Assembly: GCF_003946265.1 (NCBI RefSeq)
Contig: NZ_RHNO01000023.1
Coordinates: 1-36,106, forward strand
Direction: 5' to 3'
From: Levilactobacillus yonginensis
Lineage (GTDB): Bacteria; Bacillota; Bacilli; Lactobacillales; Lactobacillaceae
DNA length: 36,106 nt
Positions within the stretch are counted from its first letter, which is position 1, and the number at the start of each line of letters is the position of its first letter. Positions 24,883-32,607 of the stretch are shown here, piece after piece. Under the pieces are notes generated by a model, which saw only the letters and a list, made by a program, of their open reading frames with translations, ran no database searches and was not told where the DNA came from. The position numbers and the translations under genes are program-made.

Positions 24883-25776
24883 TTACTTACTGGTTTTCAA
24901 CCATTTGATGATGGACGGCCAACTTTCGTGGTTAACGATCAACCGTGGCGTTTCATTCATATTGGTTTTGCTGGTGACGATACCAGAATCCAGCGTAGCC
25001 ACCCAGTTCAATTGTTGATGAGCCAGGAAGTTATTGATCTGCGTCGTTCCACCACCATAGGGGTAGGCGAACGCGTTCGCTGTCACACCAGTGTGGGCTT
25101 TGAGTTCCTTGGCAGATAGGTGGAAGTCCCGTTCAAACTTTCCCAGGTAGTGGGGTTGCATGAAGACGGGTTCCATTTTAGCCGTCAAATGATGCAGGTT
25201 ATGCGTATGCAGGCCCAGCGTCATCTTGTCGCCCATCAGCTTCTTGGCCGCCTTGATCTGGGACCAAGTGGCCATTTGGCTACCTTCACGGTATTGGCCG
25301 GTGTTCCCGGTGATCACGAAGGCCGTGAAAGGAAAGTTGTATTTCCTCATCACGGGTACGGCGTTGTCCAGGACACTGCGGTCAATATCATCAAAGGAAA
25401 GCACGGCGTACTTGCCCTTGATGGGGTGATGGCTCGCAACCATTTGGGTCATTTGTTCGGATGAAATGATTTTGACGTGATTGTCATGTAATTCCTTCAT
25501 CTGTGCCGCAAACTCGCTAGCAGGAACGTTGAATTCGTGTAGTTGAGAGTTATTTGAAAGCTTTTGCGCGATCTGGGTGGGCACGGTTCCCTTAACAACC
25601 CGGTGGTAACAGAAGACCATGATACCGTTCTGGTCCTTTTGGAAGCGGGCGGGTAGGGCATAGCTTTCTTCCGTGCTGTGCAACTTAACGGCTTGGCGTT
25701 GGAAGGTCCAACCAAGGCCAAAGACCAGGGCTATCAGGAGGCCAATCAAGAGGCCTTTTCGTGAGCGGGGCGTCAT
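24883..25776 (-). CDS. Polysaccharide deacetylase (IcaB/PgaB-type), extracellular
   Basis: 297 residues. An N-terminal helix (GLLIGLLIALVFGLGWTF) anchors or exports the protein. Carbohydrate esterase 4 motifs are present: VFCYHRV, LSFDDIDRS with the paired aspartates, LHTHNLHH with the metal histidines, and FAYPYGGG. IcaB and the N-terminal half of PgaB partly remove acetyl groups from poly-N-acetylglucosamine, which keeps the polymer on the surface. The four-base overlap with the small membrane protein gene places it last in a three-gene operon behind a PNAG-type synthase. Confidence 0.9.
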   Translation of the reverse strand: MTPRSRKGLLIGLLIALVFGLGWTFQRQAVKLHSTEESYALPARFQKDQNGIMVFCYHRVVKGTVPTQIAQKLSNNSQLHEFNVPASEFAAQMKELHDNHVKIISSEQMTQMVASHHPIKGKYAVLSFDDIDRSVLDNAVPVMRKYNFPFTAFVITGNTGQYREGSQMATWSQIKAAKKLMGDKMTLGLHTHNLHHLTAKMEPVFMQPHYLGKFERDFHLSAKELKAHTGVTANAFAYPYGGGTTQINNFLAHQQLNWVATLDSGIVTSKTNMNETPRLIVNHESWPSIIKWLKTSK

Positions 25777-26069
25777 GCGTGACCCTCCTTTTTAATGTGA
25801 ATCCAGCGGTAAATGCAGTAGATAGGGACAATGATCAGCAGACACCCAATCAAGATGAGAAAACCGTTGTTTGCATGTGGTGTCAGGTTCAGCAGCAAAT
25901 AAATGCTGACCAGGCTATCACTGTAGATTCCCATTTTAAAGGCAATATTCATGCACACGACCAACGCAACGAAAGCCCACAAGGCAACTAAGATAATAAT
26001 GCGGGCAAGGTGGCTGGCGTGTCCCGTTTGGTGACGAATAACGGGATCAAAGTTCGATTGTTTTTTCAT
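25773..26069 (-). CDS. Small membrane protein, PgaD/IcaD-like
   Basis: 98 residues with two membrane helices (IIILVALWAFVALVVCMNIAF; NGFLILIGCLLIIVPIYCIYRW) joined by a short outside loop. Size, topology and position between synthase and deacetylase match PgaD and IcaD, which bind the glycosyltransferase and are needed for full polymerisation. Sequence identity in this group is low, so the assignment leans on context. It starts two bases after the synthase stop and overlaps the deacetylase start. Confidence 0.75.
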   Translation of the reverse strand: MKKQSNFDPVIRHQTGHASHLARIIILVALWAFVALVVCMNIAFKMGIYSDSLVSIYLLLNLTPHANNGFLILIGCLLIIVPIYCIYRWIHIKKEGHA

Positions 26070-26071
26070 AA

Positions 26072-27292
26072 TTAGATACCTCGATCTGGACTACGCCAGG
26101 TTCCTCGTCGCTTGGGATCAATGATGTACGAGGAAATGGCGGCCAAACAGCTGATCAAGTTGATCATCCAGTAGTACAACACGTAGATGGGGACCAGCAG
26201 CAGCTCCGGTCCGGCTAATTTGGCGGTGACCTGTGAGGCCATAAACCCAAGGGTGAATTGCACACCACTTAGAATCAGCAGGATCAACAGCAGGTTTCCG
26301 TCCAATGACAGGCCATGCAGGAAAATCAATTTGATGGTGTAGGTCAAGACGCTGAGCGCCGTCATTAGGGCCCAAATATTACTGATGACCGTTTCAAGTA
26401 ACAGGAAGCGTTGGCCCCACGGGTTACGGTAGAAACCGCGCCAGTTAGTGAAGAGGACTTCCAGCCCGCCTCGTGACCAACGTTGGCGTTGCTTGATCAA
26501 GCCGCGGAAACGCTCGGGAACCAGAATCCAACAAACCGCGCGGGGTTCGTAGGCCACGCGCCAGTTGTGGCGGTAAAGTCGCCAGGTGATGTCGATATCT
26601 TCGGTCATCACGGCAGGATTCCACCCACCAACGTCCTCTAGGGCTGCCCGACGAAAGGCAACGATGACACCGGATACCGTGGTAATGCTCCCGGTTAGGT
26701 AGGCTTGCGCCTTTTTGATGATATCGATCACGCCAACGTACTCCAGTAATTGGAGACGGCCTAATAGACTCGACCGGTTGCGGACGACTGGTTTTCCAGT
26801 GACAGCCCCGTAATCTGGTTGCATGGTCAAGGTCGTGATGAGTTGGGTCACAGCGTCGGGAGCCAACAAGGAGTCAGCATCGATACCGACTAAGTAGTCA
26901 CCCTTAGCTGCTTTTAAGCCCTGGTTCAACGCGTTGGCCTTTCCCTGGTTAACGGGGAGGCCGACAACGGTGATGGGTAATTCGTCGGCCCACTGCGCTT
27001 TTAAGTCGTGCATGATGGCCAACGTATCGTCAGAACTACAGTCGTCGATCAAGACGACCTCATACTTTTCATATTCTAGTTCTGCCAAGGATCGGACGGC
27101 TGATCGGAGTGTATCCGATTCGTTATGCGCTGGAACCAATATTGAGACGAATGGTTCAGTCGTCAGATTGAGTGACGGGCGTACTTGATGACGCCTTAAA
27201 AGGCCTGAGAATAGGCACCCAGTAATCCAAATAATGGAAACGAAAATTGGGTAGCCCACCACAAAGCCGGTGTTCAGATTGTTAAACCACAT
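26072..27292 (-). CDS. Poly-N-acetylglucosamine synthase-like glycosyltransferase (PgaC/IcaA family)
   Basis: 406 residues, a processive family 2 glycosyltransferase in the membrane. One N-terminal helix, then the catalytic domain (about 45-280) with VPAHNESDTL, DDCSSDDT, the GIDADS metal motif, the TEDIDITWRL base and QRQRWSRGG for holding the chain. Three to four C-terminal helices follow. It builds beta-1,6-GlcNAc or a related polymer from UDP-sugar. Start has GGGGGAG upstream. Order synthase, D-like, deacetylase is that of icaADB without icaC. Confidence 0.9.
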   Translation of the reverse strand: MWFNNLNTGFVVGYPIFVSIIWITGCLFSGLLRRHQVRPSLNLTTEPFVSILVPAHNESDTLRSAVRSLAELEYEKYEVVLIDDCSSDDTLAIMHDLKAQWADELPITVVGLPVNQGKANALNQGLKAAKGDYLVGIDADSLLAPDAVTQLITTLTMQPDYGAVTGKPVVRNRSSLLGRLQLLEYVGVIDIIKKAQAYLTGSITTVSGVIVAFRRAALEDVGGWNPAVMTEDIDITWRLYRHNWRVAYEPRAVCWILVPERFRGLIKQRQRWSRGGLEVLFTNWRGFYRNPWGQRFLLLETVISNIWALMTALSVLTYTIKLIFLHGLSLDGNLLLILLILSGVQFTLGFMASQVTAKLAGPELLLVPIYVLYYWMINLISCLAAISSYIIDPKRRGTWRSPDRGI

Positions 27293-27521
27293 AACTTATT
27301 ATTCTCCCCCAGAATGTGTCGTTCATGCTATTAAATAGACGGCCTTGAGAATACCACAACCAACGTATTCAGGGAATAGCAGATAGCAAATGTGGGGGAA
27401 ACTTAAGGAGTTATTAAGAAAGTTATTCCTAATTTTGATTCGCTGAGCGGGGCTGACGGCTGTTTCGACTGGACCGTGGTAGAATGAGGGAGAAAGCAAG
27501 TATGGGAGGGTGATCGAATTG

Positions 27522-27761
27522 ATGCAACAGATGCCAATTTTACCGTTAGTCGATCGGTTAACTGAAGGGCAGAGTGTGACGCTGTCGACCAGTGAAGGCG
27601 CCGATGTTCGGATCTCACCAGAAGTTCAGGACGGCCAACTGACCGGAAACTTTACCAGTAGCGTTTTACCGGGAATTCGGTACGACGATCCCCGAATCAT
27701 TTTAAAAGAAACCTTAGCGGAATTCGATGAACGTGGCGTGACCATTACTAGCATCGACTGA
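27522..27761 (+). CDS. Small protein of unknown function
   Basis: 79 residues from ATG 27522 (or 80 from TTG 27519, nearer to GGGAGGG at 27504-27510). It is acidic and soluble, with a beta-rich look (LTEGQSVTLSTSEGADVRISPEV, then GQLTGNFTSSVLPGIRYDDPR as adjoining parts) and a helical segment RIILKETLAEFDERGV. No signal peptide or membrane helix is seen. I do not recognise the family. A strong terminator follows, so it is a single-gene unit. Clean ribosome site and terminator make it a credible gene. Confidence 0.72.
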   Translation: MQQMPILPLVDRLTEGQSVTLSTSEGADVRISPEVQDGQLTGNFTSSVLPGIRYDDPRIILKETLAEFDERGVTITSID

Positions 27762-27783
27762 GAGAGAACGTGCGGGTAACGGG

Positions 27784-27825
27784 CCCCTGAGCTGGTGGTA
27801 GTTTTAACCACGGCTCAGGGGTTTT
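27784..27825 (+). terminator. Terminator of the small protein gene
   Basis: CCCCTGAGC pairs with GCTCAGGGG, with additional GGTGGT/ACCAC pairing inside, followed by TTTT. Confidence 0.88.
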
Positions 27826-27858
27826 CGCTATCTAACTCGCGTGGGGGAGAGGATTGCA

Positions 27859-29361
27859 GTGAAAATCGATTTTGCCATGTTAACGGCCAAGGATATTCTA
27901 AAACTGCGGTTGTTAACGTTTATCAACGACCATGGACAACGCTTTAGTTTGACTGCCTTTGCGACGGCGGCCGATGTGAGTTATTCACGCGCCTATCACG
28001 TGTTGCTTAATTTGCGGACTGACTTATTAGTCTTAGATGGCACGACGAGTTTGAGTAAGGATTACCTAGAGACGACCGTTTCAATGGATACGTACCGCCA
28101 CTGGCTTTATTTACAAAGTATCCCGTATCAGGCTTTATTGGCGACGATTACATCTGAGTCGCAGGAAACGGCGGATTTCTGTGCTCGTCACGATATCAGT
28201 TTATCGACTTTTAATCGCCGGATGCGGCCGATGAAGATGCAGCTGGCACAATACAACTTACAGCTGACGGCCAGTCCCTTACAGATTGTGGGGGATGAAG
28301 CTCTGATTCAGCTCTTCTATTTTATGTTGTTTACCACCACCTTAACCCCTGTGGTCGGTTTGCCTCGGCTCGCCAAAAAGTTGATGCCACTTCACGATGA
28401 GTTCGTGCAGACTTATCAGTCTTCGCGCCTGTATCAAGATTCTGCTAGCCTGGCTCAGCGACGAGACCTCATGATTACGGTAGCACTGTTGCGGTTGGAG
28501 CGGGGCCACCGGTTCGAGGCGCTCCGATTCCCATTGGCTCACTTGACGGATCTGCGCACGTTGGCCGAGCAAATGCAGGCCCAGTTGGGGGATTCACCGC
28601 AGGAAGTCCTGACGGAACTAGCGACGCTGGATTACTTACTGACGAGTTCGCCGTATTTTGTGCGGGCCTTACAGCCACAAGCCATGGCTCGGTTGTACCG
28701 GGGACTCAAACAACATGGCGGCTTTTATCAGTTAGCCCCGGGGGTTACCGAACTTGAAGACTATGCCAGCGGGGCGGATTGGTTTGCCAACTGGCTCTTT
28801 TCACTCTGCCAGTTCATGCTCCTCTTTCGGGTCGATCCGCTATTGCGTCCAGAAATTACAGCGCTTTACCGACCAACACCAGCCTCTATGGCGGCGGCCT
28901 TGGCCTTGGCTGACAGTATGGGCCGGTTGTACCCCGGACAAGTGGGGCCAGCCGACTTGCGACTCGTTCAACGTTACCTGAGTAAATATACAAATGGGTT
29001 GACGTTGACGGCGGCTAAGGTTGAAATCTTAGTGACCTATGACATGATTGGCGTGACCACGGATATTTTTAACCGTTTGTTGAGTGGTATCGTGCACTTA
29101 ACCTTACTCACCAATCAAACGGTGATCGATCAGACTCACCGGGATAATTATTTAGTGGTGTACGGCATCGACCCGTTGGCAGCAGAATTTGCCCAACGTC
29201 ACCAGTTGGAGGCCTTTCACTGGGTCAAGGAGCTGGAGTACGGCGAAAATTTGGATCGGTTGATTCGAACGTTGCGCCACCACGAGTTGTCACTATTTGC
29301 GCTGGACTTCAATAACCGGAGTAGTCAGATTTCACATCGAGATGGTGTGAACGGTGGCTAA
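27859..29361 (+). CDS. Mga-like helix-turn-helix transcriptional regulator
   Basis: 500 residues from GTG 27859, seven bases after GGGGGAGAGG. The N-terminus has two winged-helix regions of the Mga type: LTAKDILKLRLLTFINDHG with FATAADVSYSRAYHVLLNL, then DISLSTFNRRMRPMK. The long middle part is helical and leucine-rich like PRD-type regulatory domains. The last 100 residues (YLVVYGIDPLAAEFAQRHQL) may be an EIIB-like fold. Members regulate surface and sugar genes in Streptococcus and Enterococcus. No phosphotransferase gene is next to it, so the target is unknown. Confidence 0.83.
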   Translation: MKIDFAMLTAKDILKLRLLTFINDHGQRFSLTAFATAADVSYSRAYHVLLNLRTDLLVLDGTTSLSKDYLETTVSMDTYRHWLYLQSIPYQALLATITSESQETADFCARHDISLSTFNRRMRPMKMQLAQYNLQLTASPLQIVGDEALIQLFYFMLFTTTLTPVVGLPRLAKKLMPLHDEFVQTYQSSRLYQDSASLAQRRDLMITVALLRLERGHRFEALRFPLAHLTDLRTLAEQMQAQLGDSPQEVLTELATLDYLLTSSPYFVRALQPQAMARLYRGLKQHGGFYQLAPGVTELEDYASGADWFANWLFSLCQFMLLFRVDPLLRPEITALYRPTPASMAAALALADSMGRLYPGQVGPADLRLVQRYLSKYTNGLTLTAAKVEILVTYDMIGVTTDIFNRLLSGIVHLTLLTNQTVIDQTHRDNYLVVYGIDPLAAEFAQRHQLEAFHWVKELEYGENLDRLIRTLRHHELSLFALDFNNRSSQISHRDGVNGG

Positions 29362-29390
29362 GTTGGTTAAACACTTTTAAATGAATAACG

Positions 29391-29427
29391 AGGGAGACTA
29401 TGACGTCGGTCAGGGCCTCCCTTTATT
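29391..29427 (+). terminator. Possible terminator after the Mga-like gene
   Basis: AGGGAG pairs with CTCCCT, followed by TTTATT; only a moderate stem. The rest of the gap to 29723 shows just a weak promoter-like TTGACG (29663) and TAAAAT (29688), with a 19-base spacer. Confidence 0.4.
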
Positions 29428-29723
29428 GATTGCTTGAATTTTGTAACGCCGACTATCCCGAAACGGACTGGTATCAAGGGAAATGACCGATAATGGTGAA
29501 TAATTACTGTAAAAATCTACTATATATAAGGGCTATCAACTAATCGCTAAAATTAGATGATGATAAACAACGTTAGATGGTTGCTGTTGCGGTGACATTC
29601 AGGGGGGGCTTCAGGGAGGCGAACACTGTAGGGGACTATTTACCCACTGGTTATAGTTAATCTTGACGCGGTTAGTCTAATTTGCGGTAAAATAAGAGGC
29701 AATTAATGACGGGAGGTGGCGTG

Positions 29724-31085
29724 ATGACGCCAGCAGCTTTTAGTACCGGAAGGGTTCAAGTGAATAAGACGATTGCGGAACTGCGTCAGTTGGGCAAAGG
29801 CGCCCGGGAACAGGTTTCGTTTGAACAGCTGGGCGCTTACCACCCCGTTGAGCGGGACAGTAACCTTTTGATGGACCGTATTCGGCAGTTATTGTTACCA
29901 GAGCTTTTGCCGGAACGGACCCAGCGCATGGGTGCGTCGACCTTTTCCTTTTTCCGGGGAACGGCGGAATTAATGGAGGCCGACCTGCGTAAACAGTTGA
30001 ACACGCCCATCACGACTTTTATTTGTGGGGATGCCCACATCGGGAACTTTGGGTTTTATGCTTCCCCGGAGCGCCGGCTATTATTTGATTTGAACGACTT
30101 CGATGAAGCAGGGATCAATCCCTGGGAGTGGGATTTGAAACGGTTATTGGTCAGTGTGCTCTTAGCAGGTGAAGCGAACGGGTTCAAGGAGAAGAAACTG
30201 CGGCAATTATTACCACTGGTTGCTGAGAGTTATCGTAAGAGTAACAAGCAGATGTTTGAACAGACGACCCTGGCCCGTTTCTATCCACTAAACGATGTGG
30301 ACCGGTTGGTGAAAGCTAGTGCGTTGGATAATGACAATTCCCAGCTGTTAACCACGATTATCAATCGGGCTAATAAGCGGGACTCGGAACAAGTCGTTCG
30401 TAAATTTACAACGCTGGATGTCCGTGGTAACTTATGCTTTCGTGAAAATGCACCGCGTACCATGCACGTGGATGATGACGTGACCAGTCACATTGCAGCT
30501 TACTTCGCAGCATACCGGCAGTCTTTACGGCCGGACGTGAACCTGTTGCTTTCGCAGTATCACATTACGGATATTGTTCGGCATAGCGTTGGGGTCGGTA
30601 GTTTCGGGTCCCGCTGCTATCTGGTTCTGCTGACCAGTATTGACGGTTCCCACTTGGTACTACAGGTCAAAGAGGCGTTGCCAACTCGACAGGTCGGTAG
30701 TCAGGCAGAGACTGAAATTACGGTGGCCCTTGAGCAAACGGAAGGGCAACGAATCGTGGATTGTCAGAAAATTCTGCAGTCGGCTTCGGATCCCTTCTTG
30801 GGTTACTTTGCCGGGCAACAGCAGAGCTTTTACGTGCGGCAATTTCGGGATATGAAGGAATCAATCGATCTGACGCAGCTGGATTGGGATCAGTTCCAGA
30901 GTTATGCGAATACTTGTGCTTGGACGCTGGCAATTGCCCATTGTCAAAGCCCGACAGCTGCGGAGATTCGTGGGTACATCGGGAGTGGCAAACACTTTGA
31001 TGAGAGCTTGGCCGCGTTTGCCTGGTCTTATGCTGAACAAGTTAAGACAGACTATGCTGCCTTTAGGGAGTACAGATTGGCTTAA
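29724..31085 (+). CDS. DUF2252 family protein
   Basis: 453 residues from ATG 29724, five bases after GGGAGGTG. The sequence has the kinase-like DUF2252 marks: FSFFRGTAELMEADL, FICGDAHIGNFGFY (the HXXN catalytic-loop-like motif) and LLFDLNDFDEAGINPWEWDLKRL (the acidic metal-binding-like block, in two parts LLFDLNDFDEA and PWEWDLKRL). The GVGSFGSRCYLVLL strand-loop is also typical. The family's reaction is not established. The MarR gene begins 73 bases downstream, so the two may be co-transcribed. Confidence 0.87.
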   Translation: MTPAAFSTGRVQVNKTIAELRQLGKGAREQVSFEQLGAYHPVERDSNLLMDRIRQLLLPELLPERTQRMGASTFSFFRGTAELMEADLRKQLNTPITTFICGDAHIGNFGFYASPERRLLFDLNDFDEAGINPWEWDLKRLLVSVLLAGEANGFKEKKLRQLLPLVAESYRKSNKQMFEQTTLARFYPLNDVDRLVKASALDNDNSQLLTTIINRANKRDSEQVVRKFTTLDVRGNLCFRENAPRTMHVDDDVTSHIAAYFAAYRQSLRPDVNLLLSQYHITDIVRHSVGVGSFGSRCYLVLLTSIDGSHLVLQVKEALPTRQVGSQAETEITVALEQTEGQRIVDCQKILQSASDPFLGYFAGQQQSFYVRQFRDMKESIDLTQLDWDQFQSYANTCAWTLAIAHCQSPTAAEIRGYIGSGKHFDESLAAFAWSYAEQVKTDYAAFREYRLA

Positions 31086-31158
31086 GCAGGTCGCCACAGA
31101 AATGTGGTCGTGGTACAATGAAAGCGGATACAAAATTGATTTGGAGGGAGTGGGGCGC

Positions 31159-31527
31159 ATGGTGGAGCAGGAGCAATTACAACGCCTGACCCAAATTTAT
31201 ACGGTCGTGACACAGTGTTACAATCAACCCCTGGCAGATATGGCAGTCAACTTGCCACAATGTCAATTGTTGGGATACGTTGGCAGTGAACAACTTTCAG
31301 TGGCTCAGGTCGCCCATAAATTAGGCTTTTCGGCGACTCGGACGTCCAATTTGGTGGTCGATTTATGTAAGCGTGGCTATCTTAAGCAGCATGTTGCCTC
31401 AAATGATCGTCGGCGACGGTACTTGGCCTTAACGGTGCAAGGCCAACAGCAGTTGGACGTGATTCAGCAGCAATTACCAGATATTTTACATAAGACGCTT
31501 CAGGAATTATACGGGGCGGCTAATTGA
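31159..31527 (+). CDS. MarR family regulator
   Basis: 122 residues from ATG 31159 with GGAGGGAG upstream; GTG 31150 is too close to it, and the open frame further left lies inside the DUF2252 gene. The winged helix covers about 45-105: LSVAQVAHKLGFSATRTSNLVVD, then LCKRGYLKQHVASNDRRRRYLALT (adjoining), with the basic wing DRRRRY typical of MarR. The N-terminal dimer helices are shorter than usual. The ligand is unknown. Structured repeats fill the downstream gap. Confidence 0.85.
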   Translation: MVEQEQLQRLTQIYTVVTQCYNQPLADMAVNLPQCQLLGYVGSEQLSVAQVAHKLGFSATRTSNLVVDLCKRGYLKQHVASNDRRRRYLALTVQGQQQLDVIQQQLPDILHKTLQELYGAAN

Positions 31528-31655
31528 CCGTGAGCTGTTTATCACGGTTCAAGAAAAGGTAAGAAACGAAAGGCTGAAGCGTTGAAACACCCACTATGCT
31601 TGATACAACAAGGATTGCGTATCAGACATAGTGAGAAGCTACCGCCTTACCGTTC

Positions 31656-31800
31656 GCCAAATTTGGACTGGAACGCGGCGGGCAGGACGGGACAAGCCAA
31701 AGAGCGGTCTTACACCTCGCTTGAAGCCGCAAAGCACGTCTTCAAGTCGCCATTTTCAAGAAAGTCACTTGAAAATCCCACGGCTTAGTCCAAATTTGGC
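31656..31800 (+). repeat. Structured repeat element 6 (145 bases)
   Basis: Perfect 14-base arms (GCCAAATTTGGACT with its complement at 31787-31800) enclose CTTGAAG/CTTCAAG and ATTTTCAAG/CTTGAAAAT. CTGGAACGC follows the left arm, GCCAAAGAGCGGTC is the core, and CCCACGGC precedes the right arm. It is inserted in the long composite repeat. Confidence 0.8.
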
Positions 31801-31899
31801 TCACTCTCGGCTAGCTAGTGGCGCGTCAATAAAATTGCGTAAGTGCCTGTCATTCAGGCGTGTAAGCTAGTTTAGTTTCTAAGAACCTGTTTAACCGGA

Positions 31900-32064
31900 G
31901 GTGGTCAGAGGTGGAGCCAGCGGTGTCGACGGTGTTAGCCGATTTTCGGCTTACAGCGTGGGACGTGTTTGAAGACTGGTGGTTTTCCCAGGCTTCAAAC
32001 CGAGCCGAAGGACCGCTTTTCAGGCCGGAGGCGTTCCCCACAGCAGGCGGAATCTCTGACCGCC
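31900..32064 (-). repeat. Structured repeat element 7 (165 bases)
   Basis: Arms GGTGGTCAGAG (31900-31910) and CTCTGACCGCC (32054-32064) pair with one G-U. Inside, AGCCGA pairs with TCGGCT at the place where element 2 has GCTCGGG/CCCGAGC. Shared blocks on the plus strand, GGGACGTGTTTG, TTCAAACCGAGCCG, AGGACCGC and TCCCCACAGCAG, match element 2 closely. Confidence 0.8.
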
Positions 32065-32133
32065 ACAGGTGGCGGCGGGGTGAGACTAATTTTAAGTCGA
32101 TAACGCCTTTTGAATTTTCAATTTTTAGGCAAG

Positions 32134-32186
32134 AAAAAAATCGGGAGTGACTATCAGCAAGTTGACTGGTAGGCTACCGATTTTTT
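32134..32186. terminator. Two-way terminator-like hairpin
   Basis: AAAAAATCGG pairs with CCGATTTTTT around a long, partly paired loop. The right arm includes the last codons and stop region of the small membrane protein gene on the minus strand. Confidence 0.65.
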
Positions 32187-32404
32187 GTTGGCGATTTAAG
32201 TTGCGTAGATTCTCTTAAGCGGGTAATGGCGTCGGCGAGTAGACCGCCGATCACGACGATGGCAAGTCCGCCAAAGCCCAGTCCTCCGAGACCGATAACA
32301 GCAGCGGTGATGCGGAGGTTGATCAGTGCGGCCAGTCCGGCAAGCACAATGATCGCAATGAATAAGGGGGCAAGCATATCAATAAAAATTCGTGTGTTGG
32401 TCAT
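32174..32404 (-). CDS. Small two-helix membrane protein of unknown function
   Basis: 76 residues. Two hydrophobic segments (MLAPLFIAIIVLAGLAALINL and a glycine-rich AAVIGLGGLGFGGLAIVVIGG, both cut here) are followed by a short basic tail ADAITRLRESTQLKSPTKNR. There is an upstream AAAGTGGTGA site. It is divergent from the Nramp gene. I do not recognise a family. The GXGG-rich second helix suggests tight helix packing. The stop codon sits inside the right arm of the hairpin at 32134-32186, which would end its transcript just past the gene. Confidence 0.68.
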   Translation of the reverse strand: MTNTRIFIDMLAPLFIAIIVLAGLAALINLRITAAVIGLGGLGFGGLAIVVIGGLLADAITRLRESTQLKSPTKNR

Positions 32405-32545
32405 TTAAGTCACCACTTTCTGTAAAAAACAATATGAAGGATATTATGTTGCAAACCCGTTGAAAATGCAAGGATAATTTGCATTTTTAGGGTTATTTAT
32501 TTAATGGGCAATGTGAAAATAAAGTTAGGGGCGATTAAAAAAGTC

Positions 32546-32573
32546 TTTACAATTACTGACGGGCCAGTATAAT
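32546..32573 (+). promoter_or_regulatory. Promoter of the Nramp gene
   Basis: TTTACA at 32546-32551, a 16-base spacer and TATAAT at 32568-32573, about 35 bases before the start codon. No recognisable MntR-type operator was seen. Confidence 0.75.
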
Positions 32574-32607
32574 GGTGAAATACCATTTAGAAAGAGGAGT
32601 TGAAAAC

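Larger units (their letters stand above)
31570..32109 (+). repeat. Long composite repeat, copy carrying two structured elements
   Basis: Matches the inverted copy at 18818-19037 along its whole length, but is split twice: after CCGCCTTACCGTTCG by element 6 and its short tail (about 31656-31825), and after CAGAGGTGG by element 7 (about 31915-32078). Near its left end CACTATG pairs with CATAGTG and TGATAC with GTATCA; the other copy has a different but still paired stem. It occupies most of the gap 31528-32173. Reading frames here are not genes. Confidence 0.82.

Noticed and set aside
30904-31158. An 85-residue extension of the MarR protein to the left
   Set aside because: It overlaps the DUF2252 gene in another frame, while GGAGGGAG before 31159 gives a normal start.
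7493-32064. CRISPR array or insertion sequence as the explanation for the repeats
   Set aside because: The copies are tens of kilobases apart, occur in both orientations, and have no regular spacers. None encloses a transposase gene, and the arms differ from copy to copy, unlike the fixed ends of an insertion sequence.
31582-32150. Several open reading frames of 63-79 residues after the MarR gene
   Set aside because: They lie within the long composite repeat and elements 6 and 7. The matching copy at 18.8 kb does not keep the frames.
32405-32545. A manganese riboswitch or MntR box before the Nramp gene
   Set aside because: The region is AT-rich, but I found neither the dyad of an MntR site nor a yybP-type fold; the transcript leader after the promoter is only about 30 bases.
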